Positions 18,173 through 26,323 of a DNA stretch of 64,000 bases are shown piece after piece. Positions within the stretch are counted from its first letter, which is position 1. Each line of letters begins with the position of its first letter. Under the pieces are notes generated by a model. It was not told the DNA's origin, searched no databases, and was given only the letters and a program-made list of their open reading frames with translations. Location of the stretch: contig NZ_JARWNW010000261.1 of NCBI RefSeq assembly GCF_029868325.1, positions 1 to 64,000 of the forward strand, in the 5' to 3' direction. Source of the stretch: Nocardia carnea. Lineage in GTDB: Bacteria; Actinomycetota; Actinomycetes; Mycobacteriales; Mycobacteriaceae. The position numbers were made by a program, and so were the translations under genes.

Positions 18173-19057
18173 CTACCCGTCTCCGTCGATACTGTGCAGC
18201 CGGACCGCGGGAGTGCCCGGTTTGTACCCGACGCCGCCGATGACGACTCGTTCCTCCGGTAGCCGCTGCCGGGTGGGCGGACCCGACGGCCACCAGTCCT
18301 CGAGTTCGGTGAACCCCGGCGGTATGAGCTCGAGGCCCTCGAAGTATTCGAGCTGCTGTTCCCGGGTGCGGTACCACCCCGACCCGAGGCCCATTTCGGT
18401 GAAGGCACGCTCGAGTTGTTTCGCGAGTGCGTGGAGTTCGGGGTTCTCGTCGGCCGGATCCCAGAAATTGGTGATCGCGACATACGATCCGGCGGGAAGC
18501 CGGGAGATGTATTCGCGCATTACTCCCGGCGGGTCGAGTTCGTCGTCGAGATGATGCAGCAGCCCGCACAGGATGATCGCCATCGGCCGGTCCGGATCGA
18601 GATACTGCAGAACGTTCTTGTTCTCCAGCAGCGTGCGCTCTTCGAGAACGTCGCCGGAGACGAAATGCGTGTTCTCGTTCTGCTCGAGCAGGACCCGGCC
18701 GTGCGCGTTGCACACCGGATCGTTGTCGACGTAGACGACCTTGGCTTCCGGATTCTCCTGCTGTGCGATCTGATGGGTGTTGCCCACCGTCGGCAGGCCG
18801 GCGCCGATATCGAGGAACTGGTCGATTCCGGCCGGCCCGGCCAGGTACCTGACGACCCGGTGCAACCAGCGCCGGTTCATCCGGGAGACATCACCCTGCC
18901 GCGGGGCGTATTCCAGGATCTGCTCGAAGGCCGCACGGTCGACGTCGTAGTTGTCCTTACCACCGAGGCTGTAGTCGTAGACGCGGGCGATGCTCGGCCG
19001 GGTGGTATCCACCCCGACCGGTGCGCGAACCCCCGTCCGAGGAGCCGGTTCGGCCAT
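18173..19057 (-). CDS. S-adenosyl-methionine methyltransferase, DUF574 family (copy 2)
   Basis: 294 residues, PF04672 family, closely related to the adjacent copy along its whole length ('ARVYDYSLGGKDNYDVDRAA', 'FLDIGAGLPTVGNT', 'VVYVDNDPVCNAHGR', 'LCGLLHHLDDELDP'). It is extended by about 14 residues at the C terminus. The start follows 'gagagaggttttc'. The 246 bases between the copies hold no gene, so each may have its own promoter. Divergence is spread over the protein rather than clustered, which points to an old duplication with both copies kept functional. Confidence 0.88.
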   Translation of the reverse strand: MAEPAPRTGVRAPVGVDTTRPSIARVYDYSLGGKDNYDVDRAAFEQILEYAPRQGDVSRMNRRWLHRVVRYLAGPAGIDQFLDIGAGLPTVGNTHQIAQQENPEAKVVYVDNDPVCNAHGRVLLEQNENTHFVSGDVLEERTLLENKNVLQYLDPDRPMAIILCGLLHHLDDELDPPGVMREYISRLPAGSYVAITNFWDPADENPELHALAKQLERAFTEMGLGSGWYRTREQQLEYFEGLELIPPGFTELEDWWPSGPPTRQRLPEERVVIGGVGYKPGTPAVRLHSIDGDG

Positions 19058-19124
19058 GAAAACCTCTCTCTGCATTATCGATCCGACAGCGTGATGGTAA
19101 GACCGTGCGGCAGCGGGCGTGCGC

Positions 19125-19580
19125 TCAGGCTCCGTTGCCGCGTTCGAGCACCTTGCCCGGCAGCCAGCCGCCACCCAGATGGGTGACCCGCCACCAGTCG
19201 ATATCGATGACGACCGCGGTGACGGGGGAGGCGAAGAACGGTTCGACCTGTGGTTCCTTGCGCAGCAACGCCTGGAAGGTCTCATCGCGTTCGCTGTCGT
19301 CGCGCAGGGTGACCGTGCCGAGGCCCTGCGCGAACGGATCGGCGATACCGCCCGGCACCACCTTCACGCCCACGTTGGGGTTGGCCCTGAGCTGATCCAG
19401 CGTGCGGCCGCGGTTCTCGAGGATCAGGGTGAGGCGGAACAGGTCGTCGTCGAGGTTGGCGAAGAACGCGCTGGTGGCCCAGTTGACACCGTCTTTGGAG
19501 GTTGCGAGGTCGATACTGGAATGGGTGAGGACCTCGGTCAGCTTCTTGCGGATCTCGATGGCGGTGACTTCGTCGGACAT
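19125..19580 (-). CDS. PPOX-class (split-barrel) flavin/F420 oxidoreductase
   Basis: 151 residues with the pyridoxamine-5'-phosphate-oxidase-like split barrel. 'LATSKDGVNWATSAFFANLDD' region (~27-46) and 'ILENRGRTLDQLRANPNVGV' region (~53-72) are the family pattern of F420- or FMN-binding PPOX proteins; the C terminus 'DWWRVTHLGGG' closes the barrel. Such enzymes reduce small substrates with F420H2 or bind flavin. GGAGG sits eight bases before the ATG. It is on the same strand as the two DUF574 methyltransferases but separated by 67 bases. Confidence 0.75.
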   Translation of the reverse strand: MSDEVTAIEIRKKLTEVLTHSSIDLATSKDGVNWATSAFFANLDDDLFRLTLILENRGRTLDQLRANPNVGVKVVPGGIADPFAQGLGTVTLRDDSERDETFQALLRKEPQVEPFFASPVTAVVIDIDWWRVTHLGGGWLPGKVLERGNGA

Positions 19581-20274
19581 ACGACCCTCCAGATTTTCTC
19601 GGTGTGCAAGGTAGTGCTTCGTACTCGAAACGCCGTGGGGGTTACGGCGAATCCGGGCCCGGACGGTTGCGCGCGAGCCTAGCGGTCCGCACCGATGCAG
19701 AACAGTCCGGGACCTATCGGTGACGCGACGGGAACCGGCTGCCGCCCAAGGGGTTACAGGTATGCGCGGAGTTGTCCGTGGGATAGCCGGAGGGGGAACC
19801 GGCAGGGGACACCGGGCGGATGTGGCCGTCCGGCGGTCACCGCGACCCCGCCCCATGGGCTCACCGGGGGAACCCGCGCCCGGACCGGCCGGTCGGTTGT
19901 CGCGATTCGGGCGGGCAGGAGGTAGGCTGGGGACGGCTTCCGTGGTGCCCGCACCCGCTTCCGGTGCCCTCATCGATGTCATCTCCCCAGGGTCTTCGTG
20001 GTTGCGAGGCCGGATCGTCGTGTCGTGGGGGAGTTTACGCAAACAATGCCGATACCGCGCGTAAACGTGCGAGAAGCTACGGATATGCGGCGCTGTAGAA
20101 TTCGAGTCGAGTGGCGCGGCAGTGGGTTGCCGTGTGGATGCCGGGCCCGCCCGGTATGGGCGCGTTACCGATATTCAGTGCCTACTTGAGAGTAGGATCG
20201 CCTGCCGACCGGTGCGGTTCGTCGGCGGCGGGCGCCGTACGATGCAGCACAGCACGAACTGGCCAGAGGCGATC
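19581..20274. other. Intergenic region, 694 bp, no gene seen
   Basis: Divergent spacer between the PPOX gene and the XRE regulator. Open frames cross it on both strands, but they are Arg/Pro/Gly-rich with no family character. No strong dyad or repeat was found. It is the longest stretch without a recognisable gene in the window. Confidence 0.6.
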
Positions 20275-21168
20275 ATGACTAACGAGCAGGACGATTCCGA
20301 TCTCCCGGATAAGGCAGAAGCCGATCGCGGGCCCACCGTATTGCGTATATCGCTCGGTAGCCGGCTGCGGCAGCTGCGGGAGGCGTGCGGTATCAGCCGC
20401 GAGGACGCGGGGGAGCATATCCGCGGGTCGCACGCCAAGATCAGCCGCCTCGAATTGGGCCGTACCCGGTTCCGGGAACGTGATCTGCTGGACCTGCTGA
20501 AGCTCTACGGTGTCGACGATCCGGAGAAGCTCTCCGTCTACCTGGAGTTGATGAAGAAGGCCAACGATCCGGGCTGGTGGCAACCCTTCAACGATCTGCT
20601 GCCGCCGTGGTTCGAAACCTATATCGGCCTCGAACAGGCCGCGACCACGATCCGCACCTACGAGGCGCAGTTCGTTCCCGGCCTGCTGCAGACCGAAGCG
20701 TATGCGCGCTCGGTGATCAAACTGTTCAACGAGGAGGACACCGAACGCCGGGTGGGCGTGCGGATGCGCCGCCAGGAGATCCTCAGCCGCGCCTCGGCTC
20801 CGACGCTGTGGGCCGTGGTGGACGAGAACGCACTGCGCCGCCCGGTCGGCGGTTATGCGGTGCTGCGCGGCCAGATCGAACATCTGATCGCCGTATCCGA
20901 TCGGCCGAACGTGAAGATCCAGGTCCTGCCCTACGAGGTGGGCGGGCATCCCGCCGCGGGCGGTTCGTTCAGCATCCTGCGCTTCCCGGAGCCCGAGCTG
21001 CCGGACATGGTCTATATGGAACAGCTGACCACCTCGCACTACCTCGAGAAGAAGCACGAGGTAGAGGTGTATATGACGGTGATGAACAAGCTCAGCGTCA
21101 TCGCACCCACCCCGGGGGAGAGTCGCGATCATCTGCGCCGGGTGCTCGGCGAACTGCCGGACAAGTAG
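20275..21168 (+). CDS. XRE helix-turn-helix regulator with DUF5753 domain (Scr1 family)
   Basis: 297 residues. HTH of the XRE type at ~25-80 ('LRQLREACGISREDAGEHI' then 'SHAKISRLELGRTRF'), followed by the DUF5753 domain: 'YIGLEQAATTIRTYEAQFVP' region and 'GLLQTEAYAR', then 'VVDENALRRPVGG', 'VKIQVLPYEVGGH'. This family is expanded in Streptomyces and Nocardia, often beside a small DUF397 gene; none is visible downstream here. The ATG at 20275 is used because the HTH begins soon after; an ATG at 20242 is also in frame. Confidence 0.88.
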   Translation: MTNEQDDSDLPDKAEADRGPTVLRISLGSRLRQLREACGISREDAGEHIRGSHAKISRLELGRTRFRERDLLDLLKLYGVDDPEKLSVYLELMKKANDPGWWQPFNDLLPPWFETYIGLEQAATTIRTYEAQFVPGLLQTEAYARSVIKLFNEEDTERRVGVRMRRQEILSRASAPTLWAVVDENALRRPVGGYAVLRGQIEHLIAVSDRPNVKIQVLPYEVGGHPAAGGSFSILRFPEPELPDMVYMEQLTTSHYLEKKHEVEVYMTVMNKLSVIAPTPGESRDHLRRVLGELPDK

Positions 21169-21451
21169 GCGCACGCCGCGTGCCGGCTGGCGGCGGGGGA
21201 GTCGACCTCGGTGGCGGAAGGCCTGAAGGCGTTGGACCGCAGGGTTTCCAAGAGCTGTGCGCCCGCCACGCGTTCCCGTGTGTGGGTAACCCGCTCCGCA
21301 ACCTCATCAGCATGCCCGAAGCGCAAAAATGTCTATACGTAGATATGCGCATCTAACCATGAATGCCAACCGTCTTCAGGCTGCCGCCATGCGCAACCCA
21401 CCGCGCAACACCAAAAGGAATCAAGGACGCGGTTGATGGTAGGAAGGGTGC

Positions 21452-22810
21452 GTGGCCGCGACAGGTGATAACTCTGGCTCCGCTCGTTCCCGTGCCGTAT
21501 CGGAGGTGGTGGATCTGGTCAGTTCGCTGATCCGTTTCGACACCTCGAATACCGGCGACCCGGCGACCACCAAAGGCGAACGCGAGTGCGCCGAGTGGGT
21601 CGCCCGGCAGTTGGAAGACGCCGGTTACACCACGGAGTACGTGGAATCCGGCCTGCCGGGCCGGGGAAATGTTTTCGCGCGGCTGCCGGGCGCCGATTCG
21701 AGCCGCGGCGCGCTGCTGCTGCACGGGCATCTCGATGTGGTGCCGGCCGAGGCGGCCGATTGGAGTGTGCACCCTTTCTCGGGTGCGGTACAGGACGGGT
21801 ACGTCTGGGGCCGTGGCGCCATCGATATGAAGGATATGGTCGGGATGATGCTGGCGGTGGCCCGCCAGTTCAAGATCGAGGGCACCGTGCCGCCCCGCGA
21901 CCTGGTGTTCGCCTTCCTGGCCGACGAGGAGAACGGCGGTAAATGGGGGTCGCAGTGGCTGGTGCAGAACCGGCCGGATCTCTTCACCGGAATCACCGAG
22001 GCAGTGGGGGAGGTCGGCGGTTTCTCGCTGACCGTGCCCCGGCCCGACGGTGGTGAACGGCGGCTCTATCTGGTGGAGACCGCGGAAAAGGGTCTGGGCT
22101 GGATGCGGTTGCGGGCGAAGGCCCGCGCCGGGCACGGGTCGTTCCTGCACGAGGACAATGCGGTGACCATTCTGGCGGCCGCGGTGGCCCGGCTGGGGAC
22201 ACATACCTTCCCGCTCGTTCTGTCCGATTCGGTGGCCGAGTTCCTCGCGGCGGTATCGGAGGAGACCGGTCTCGCGTTCGATCCGGGCAGTAAGGATATC
22301 GAGGGCACGCTGGCGAAGCTGGGTTCGATATCCCGGATCATCGGTGCCACCCTGCGTGATACGGCGAACCCGACCATGCTGAACGCCGGGTACAAGGCGA
22401 ATGTGATCCCGCAGACCGCGGAAGCGGTGGTGGACTGCCGGGTGGTGCCGGGCCGGCTGGCCGAGTTCGAACGCGAGGTGGACGAGCTGATCGGCCCGGA
22501 CGTGGAACGCGAATGGGTCACCAAACTCGATTCCTACGAAACAACTTTCGACGGCCATCTGGTGGACGCGATGAACGAGGCGATCCTGGCGCACGATCCG
22601 CACGGGCGTACGGTGCCGTACATGCTGTCCGGCGGTACCGATGCGAAGGCGTTCGCGGATCTGGGGATCCGGTGTTTCGGATTCGCGCCGCTGCGGTTGC
22701 CGCCGGAACTGGATTTCGCGGCGCTGTTCCACGGCGTCGACGAACGGGTGCCGGTCGATGCGCTCGAATTCGGCACCGATGTCCTGGAACACTTTCTGTT
22801 GCACAGCTGA
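21452..22810 (+). CDS. dapE2: M20 family metallopeptidase (Rv2141c/DapE2-like)
   Basis: 452 residues, zinc-dependent amidohydrolase. Metal ligands in 'LLHGHLDVVPAE' (His of the HLD motif), 'GRGAIDMKDMV' (bridging Asp), 'FLADEENGG' (catalytic Glu pair) and a late His region 'PYMLSGGTDAKAF'. The family covers succinyl-DAP desuccinylases, carboxypeptidases and dipeptidases. The gene called dapE2 in M. tuberculosis has the same neighbour (TB18.6), but true DapE activity is not shown by sequence. GTG start with 'ggaaggg' upstream. It is followed 21 bases later by the PEBP gene and is probably co-transcribed with it. Confidence 0.85.
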   Translation: MAATGDNSGSARSRAVSEVVDLVSSLIRFDTSNTGDPATTKGERECAEWVARQLEDAGYTTEYVESGLPGRGNVFARLPGADSSRGALLLHGHLDVVPAEAADWSVHPFSGAVQDGYVWGRGAIDMKDMVGMMLAVARQFKIEGTVPPRDLVFAFLADEENGGKWGSQWLVQNRPDLFTGITEAVGEVGGFSLTVPRPDGGERRLYLVETAEKGLGWMRLRAKARAGHGSFLHEDNAVTILAAAVARLGTHTFPLVLSDSVAEFLAAVSEETGLAFDPGSKDIEGTLAKLGSISRIIGATLRDTANPTMLNAGYKANVIPQTAEAVVDCRVVPGRLAEFEREVDELIGPDVEREWVTKLDSYETTFDGHLVDAMNEAILAHDPHGRTVPYMLSGGTDAKAFADLGIRCFGFAPLRLPPELDFAALFHGVDERVPVDALEFGTDVLEHFLLHS

Positions 22811-22831
22811 TCCGATTCGAGAGAGGTTTCC

Positions 22832-23359
22832 ATGACCTACAACCCCTATGACGCTTTGCCCTCGGTGCCGTCGTTCACCGTGACCTCCGCCGATGTGTCC
22901 GATGGTGCGACGCTCGGAAACAACCAGGTCAGCGGTGTGTTCGGGGCCGGCGGTAAAGATGTGTCCCCGCAGCTGAGCTGGTCGGGTTTCCCGGCGGAGA
23001 CGAAGAGCTTCGCGGTGACGGTGTACGACCCGGACGCACCGACCGCTTCCGGTTTCTGGCACTGGGCGGTGGCGGAGATCCCCGCGTCGGTCACCGAACT
23101 GCCGTCCGGCGCGGGCAGTGAGGGCGGCACGCTGCCCGCGGGCGCGGTGATGCTGCGCAACGACGGCGGTTTCGCCGGGTACGTGGGCGCCGCCCCGCCG
23201 GCCGGGCACGGCCCGCATCGGTACTTCATCGTGGTGCACGCGGTGGATGTCGAATCGCTGGGTATACCGCCGGAAGCCACCCCGGCCTTCCTCGGGTTCA
23301 ACCTGTTCTCGCATACGCTGGCACGGGCGACGCTGGTGGGTACCTACGAACAGAAGTGA
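22832..23359 (+). CDS. YbhB/YbcL-type PEBP family protein (TB18.6-like)
   Basis: 175 residues, phosphatidylethanolamine-binding-protein fold. The ligand-pocket motifs are present: '[10 protein letters not shown]' (~48-57), '[11 protein letters not shown]' (~66-76; DPDxP), '[10 protein letters not shown]' (~80-89) and '[12 protein letters not shown]' (~129-140; GxHRY). Bacterial members are cytosolic proteins of uncertain function; the mycobacterial TB18.6 lies in the same conserved block. 'gagagaggt' precedes the ATG. The gene runs straight into a strong terminator. Confidence 0.88.
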   Translation: MTYNPYDALPSVPSFTVTSADVSDGATLGNNQVSGVFGAGGKDVSPQLSWSGFPAETKSFAVTVYDPDAPTASGFWHWAVAEIPASVTELPSGAGSEGGTLPAGAVMLRNDGGFAGYVGAAPPAGHGPHRYFIVVHAVDVESLGIPPEATPAFLGFNLFSHTLARATLVGTYEQK

Positions 23360-23366
23360 ATCGTGA

Positions 23367-23407
23367 ACAGCACTGTGGCCCCGGCACATCCGGGGCCACA
23401 GTGCTGT
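23367..23407. terminator. Strong bidirectional terminator
   Basis: Perfect 18-bp stem (23367-23384 with 23390-23407; core CAGCACTGTGGCCCCGG) and loop cacat between the convergent PEBP and acyl-CoA synthetase genes. No U-tract. Confidence 0.9.
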
Positions 23408-23423
23408 CGGAGTACGGTTCGGC

Positions 23424-25253
23424 TCAGCCCCGTACGTCGATCACGGTGCCGGGGATCTCCTCGGCGTAGAGCGCGGTGATCTGCTCGGCGTATTTCTCGG
23501 CGATCGGCGCCCGTTTGAGCGACATCTTCGGGGTGAGTTCGTCGCCGCCGGGTTCCCATACGGTATCGACGATGGTGAACCGTTTGATCTGTTCGACCCG
23601 GGACAGTTTCGCATTCCCGGCCTGGATCGCGGCGCGCACGTCGTCGACGATGCGGGGGTGCCGGGCGAGGGTGGCGATATCGGCGTCGGTGGCGTCGATT
23701 TCCTTCGCGCGGATGGCGGCCATATCGGGATCGAGCACGATGAGCGCGGTGATATAGGGTTTGGCGTCGCCCAGCGCCACCGCCTGCCCGACGAGCGAGG
23801 AGGCGGCCTTGACGGCGTTCTCGATATTGCTCGGGGCGATATTCTTTCCGCCTTCGTTGATGATGAGTTCCTTTTTGCGGTCGATGATCCGCAGATAGCC
23901 GTCGGTATCGAGCGTCCCGACGTCACCGGTGTGCAACCAGCCCTCGGCGTCGAGCGCCTCGGCGGTTTTCTCGGGCATGGCGCGGTAACCGTGGGTGATG
24001 ATCGCGCCGCGGACGAGTACCTCACCGTCGTCGGCCAGCCGTAGTTCGAGCCCGTCGACGGCGCGGCCGACGGACCCCGGCCGGGGTTTGTCGAGTTCGG
24101 TATAGGTGGCGACACCGCTGGTTTCCGACATCCCCCACACCTCGGAGACGCAGAAACCGAGCCCCAGGAAGAATTCGAGGGTTTCCGGCGGGATCGGTGC
24201 CGCACCGGAGGAGGCGACACGGAGTTCATCCAGGCCGAGCGCCGCCCGCACTTTGGACAGCAGCAGCTTCTCGGCGATGCCGTGCTGGATTTTCAGTAGC
24301 GGTCCGCGACCGGTACCGGCCAGATCGGCTTTGGCGGCCGCGATACCGGTGGCGACGGCCCAATCGGCGATGGCTTTCTTCGCCCCGGTTTCGGCGGCCA
24401 GTTTGGCCTCGACACCGCCTTTGATCTTCTGCCAGACACGGGGGACACCGAAGAAGACGGTCGGCCGGGCGTCGGGGAGGGCGGCGGCGATTTCCCGCGG
24501 ATCGGGAACGGTGGTGATCTGGATTCCCGTGACCAGGTTGATCGCATGCCCGGAGATCCGGTCCGCGACATGGGCGGCGGGCAGGTAGGACAGTGCGCGG
24601 TCCTCGATACCGACGTCGAGCGGGCCGCTGGTGAGGGCGAGGATCTGGGCCAGCACATTGCTGTGGGTGAGTTCGACGCCCTTGGAGGGCCCGGTGGTGC
24701 CGGAGGTGTAGATGAGGGTGGCGAGATCGCCGGGTTCCACGGCCTGCCAGGCGGCGTCGAAATCGAACTCAGGGTCGGGATTCGCCTCGAGGTCGGCGAG
24801 TGTGGTCGCGCCTTCGGCCGGCCCGTCGACGACGATGAGGTGGTCGATCGGCACCCCGGCGGCCCGGATGGTGCCGAGGAACTGCTGCTCGGTGACCACT
24901 ATTTTGTTTCCGGCGTTTCCGAAGACATGCGCGATCTGCTCGGGTGAGCAGGTGTTGTAGACGGAGAACGGGGTGGCGCCCACGTGCAGGGCGGCGGTGT
25001 CGAGGAGGTTGAACTCCGGCCGGTTGGTGAGCATGATGCCCACCGTGTCGCCGCGGGTGAGGCCGAGGGCGACCAGGCCCGCGGCGAGGGCGCGGACACG
25101 GTGCCCGTAGTCACGCCAGGTGATCTCCTGGGTGCCGCCGACGGTGCGCAGGGCGATCGCGTCGGGGCGGAGGGTGAGGGTTTGCTGGAAGGCCGCGGGC
25201 ACTGTGCGGGCAGTGACGCCGGTGCGGTGGGTGTAGGCGATATCTGTGGTCAT
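23424..25253 (-). CDS. Long-chain fatty-acyl-CoA synthetase (FadD family)
   Basis: 609 residues, AMP-forming ligase. P-loop 'LIYTSGTTGPSKG' (~175-187), 'VWGMSETSG' (A5-like motif, ~335), 'LHTGDVGTLDTDGYL' (A7, ~415) and 'DRKKELIINEGGKNI' (A8 hinge); the conserved late Lys is in 'LTPKMSLKR'. Length and the hinge match the long-chain (ACSL-like) FadD11/FadD15 group rather than the short-chain type. It activates fatty acids at the membrane for lipid synthesis or beta-oxidation. The ATG at 25253 is chosen, since residues upstream lack conservation. Single gene, ending in the shared terminator. Confidence 0.9.
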   Translation of the reverse strand: MTTDIAYTHRTGVTARTVPAAFQQTLTLRPDAIALRTVGGTQEITWRDYGHRVRALAAGLVALGLTRGDTVGIMLTNRPEFNLLDTAALHVGATPFSVYNTCSPEQIAHVFGNAGNKIVVTEQQFLGTIRAAGVPIDHLIVVDGPAEGATTLADLEANPDPEFDFDAAWQAVEPGDLATLIYTSGTTGPSKGVELTHSNVLAQILALTSGPLDVGIEDRALSYLPAAHVADRISGHAINLVTGIQITTVPDPREIAAALPDARPTVFFGVPRVWQKIKGGVEAKLAAETGAKKAIADWAVATGIAAAKADLAGTGRGPLLKIQHGIAEKLLLSKVRAALGLDELRVASSGAAPIPPETLEFFLGLGFCVSEVWGMSETSGVATYTELDKPRPGSVGRAVDGLELRLADDGEVLVRGAIITHGYRAMPEKTAEALDAEGWLHTGDVGTLDTDGYLRIIDRKKELIINEGGKNIAPSNIENAVKAASSLVGQAVALGDAKPYITALIVLDPDMAAIRAKEIDATDADIATLARHPRIVDDVRAAIQAGNAKLSRVEQIKRFTIVDTVWEPGGDELTPKMSLKRAPIAEKYAEQITALYAEEIPGTVIDVRG

Positions 25254-25395
25254 GGGTCCGTTCCCGAGGTGCTGGGGTTCCGGAACACTCACCGTGGTTA
25301 CCGCCGGAGCCCGGAGGAGCGGCCGGCGACCGGTGAGTGACGCGGATCACTAATGGTAGCCGGGGAACGGTGCTGGTGGGGGCGTTCTGTCTGGG

Positions 25396-26073
25396 TCAGC
25401 GAAAGGCGGCGATCTGCCGGCCGCCCGGGCGCTCCGTAGCGGGTGCCGGGACCGGTCCGGATTCGCTTGCCGGAATCCAGTGCCCGCGATGACGGCGTTT
25501 GGCTTCCAGGTAGGCAGCCGCCCGCTCGCTGAGCGGCGGTGTGCACAGCGGCTCGATCATGACTTCGATACCGGCCGCGCGGACAGCCTCGACCTTTTCC
25601 GGGTTGTTGGTGAGCAGCCGGACCCGGGTGAGCCCGAGCCTGCGCACACTGTCCGCGGCGTGCGCATAGCCGCGCGCATCTTCGGGAAAGCCGAGGCTGC
25701 GGTACGCGGCGAAGGTATCGGCGCCGGTGCGTTCGGCCACCCCGTAGCCCTGCGCCTTCGCGATGAGCCCGAGGCCACGCCCCTCCTGTTCGAGATAGAC
25801 GAGTACACCGTGGCCGGCTTCCTGGATGAGGTCGAGGGAGAGGCGGAGCTCCGGTCCGCAATCGCAGTCCTGGGAGTCCAGCGCTTCACCGTAGAGGCAG
25901 CGGGAGTGAATCCGCACGAGGCAACCGTCGGTGGGCCGGCCGAACACCAGTACATGACCGAGCTGGGGCTCGCCGTCGACCACGGGTAACACCTGCAGCG
26001 GGGATTCGTGGCCGTTGCGGGTGAACCGGTGCTCGGTGGTGGCGACGGCGGAGGGCTCCGCGGCTGCGGTCAA
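25396..26073 (-). CDS. ribA: Stand-alone GTP cyclohydrolase II (RibA domain)
   Basis: 225 residues. Zinc and GTP motifs are intact: 'RIHSRCLYGEALDSQDCDCG' (Cys59, Cys70, Cys72 bind zinc), 'YLEQEGRGLGL' with the catalytic Arg, and 'LLTNNPEKVEA'. It opens GTP to 2,5-diamino-6-ribosylamino-pyrimidinone phosphate, the first riboflavin step, and also feeds F420/FO. Most actinobacteria fuse it to DHBP synthase (RibBA); here that domain is missing, so this may be a second, pathway-specific copy. TTG at 26073 is chosen because AAGGAG lies eight bases before it; an ATG at 26109 has no ribosome site. No RFN riboswitch pattern was seen upstream. Confidence 0.85.
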   Translation of the reverse strand: MTAAAEPSAVATTEHRFTRNGHESPLQVLPVVDGEPQLGHVLVFGRPTDGCLVRIHSRCLYGEALDSQDCDCGPELRLSLDLIQEAGHGVLVYLEQEGRGLGLIAKAQGYGVAERTGADTFAAYRSLGFPEDARGYAHAADSVRRLGLTRVRLLTNNPEKVEAVRAAGIEVMIEPLCTPPLSERAAAYLEAKRRHRGHWIPASESGPVPAPATERPGGRQIAAFR

Positions 26074-26273
26074 GGTCGATACTCCTTCGATGATGTGTCG
26101 GTACCGCAAAGTATGGATGGGGCCGGGCTACCGCAGCGCTCGGCCCGCCGATCGGGGACTTCGTTCCCGTGCGATGGCGGGCCGGTAGGAGACTTTACGC
26201 CTGCCTGCACCAATACGCACTTTGCGCGCGGCGGGTCGGTGAGGCCCGGTGGACGGGCCGGGAACTCGCGGAG

Positions 26274-26323
26274 CGGGCACCGGTCAGTACCTTTCGGACC
26301 GGGCACCGGTCAGTGCCGTTCGG
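26274..26323. repeat. Tandem repeat, 2 x 24 bp
   Basis: CGGGCACCGGTCAGT core at 26274 and 26300 (period 26), 2 mismatches over 24 bases. The second copy includes the stop codon and last codons of the PfkB gene, so the C terminus may have been affected by a small duplication. Confidence 0.7.

Noticed and set aside
19720..20064. 114-codon frame in the longest intergenic spacer
   Set aside because: Arg/Gly/Pro-rich, no ribosome site and no family pattern.
21353..23389. 678-codon open frame on the minus strand
   Set aside because: Complement of dapE2-like and PEBP genes; no domain.
25254..26309. FMN riboswitch before the ribA-like gene
   Set aside because: I looked for the conserved RFN stem motifs upstream of the start and did not find them.
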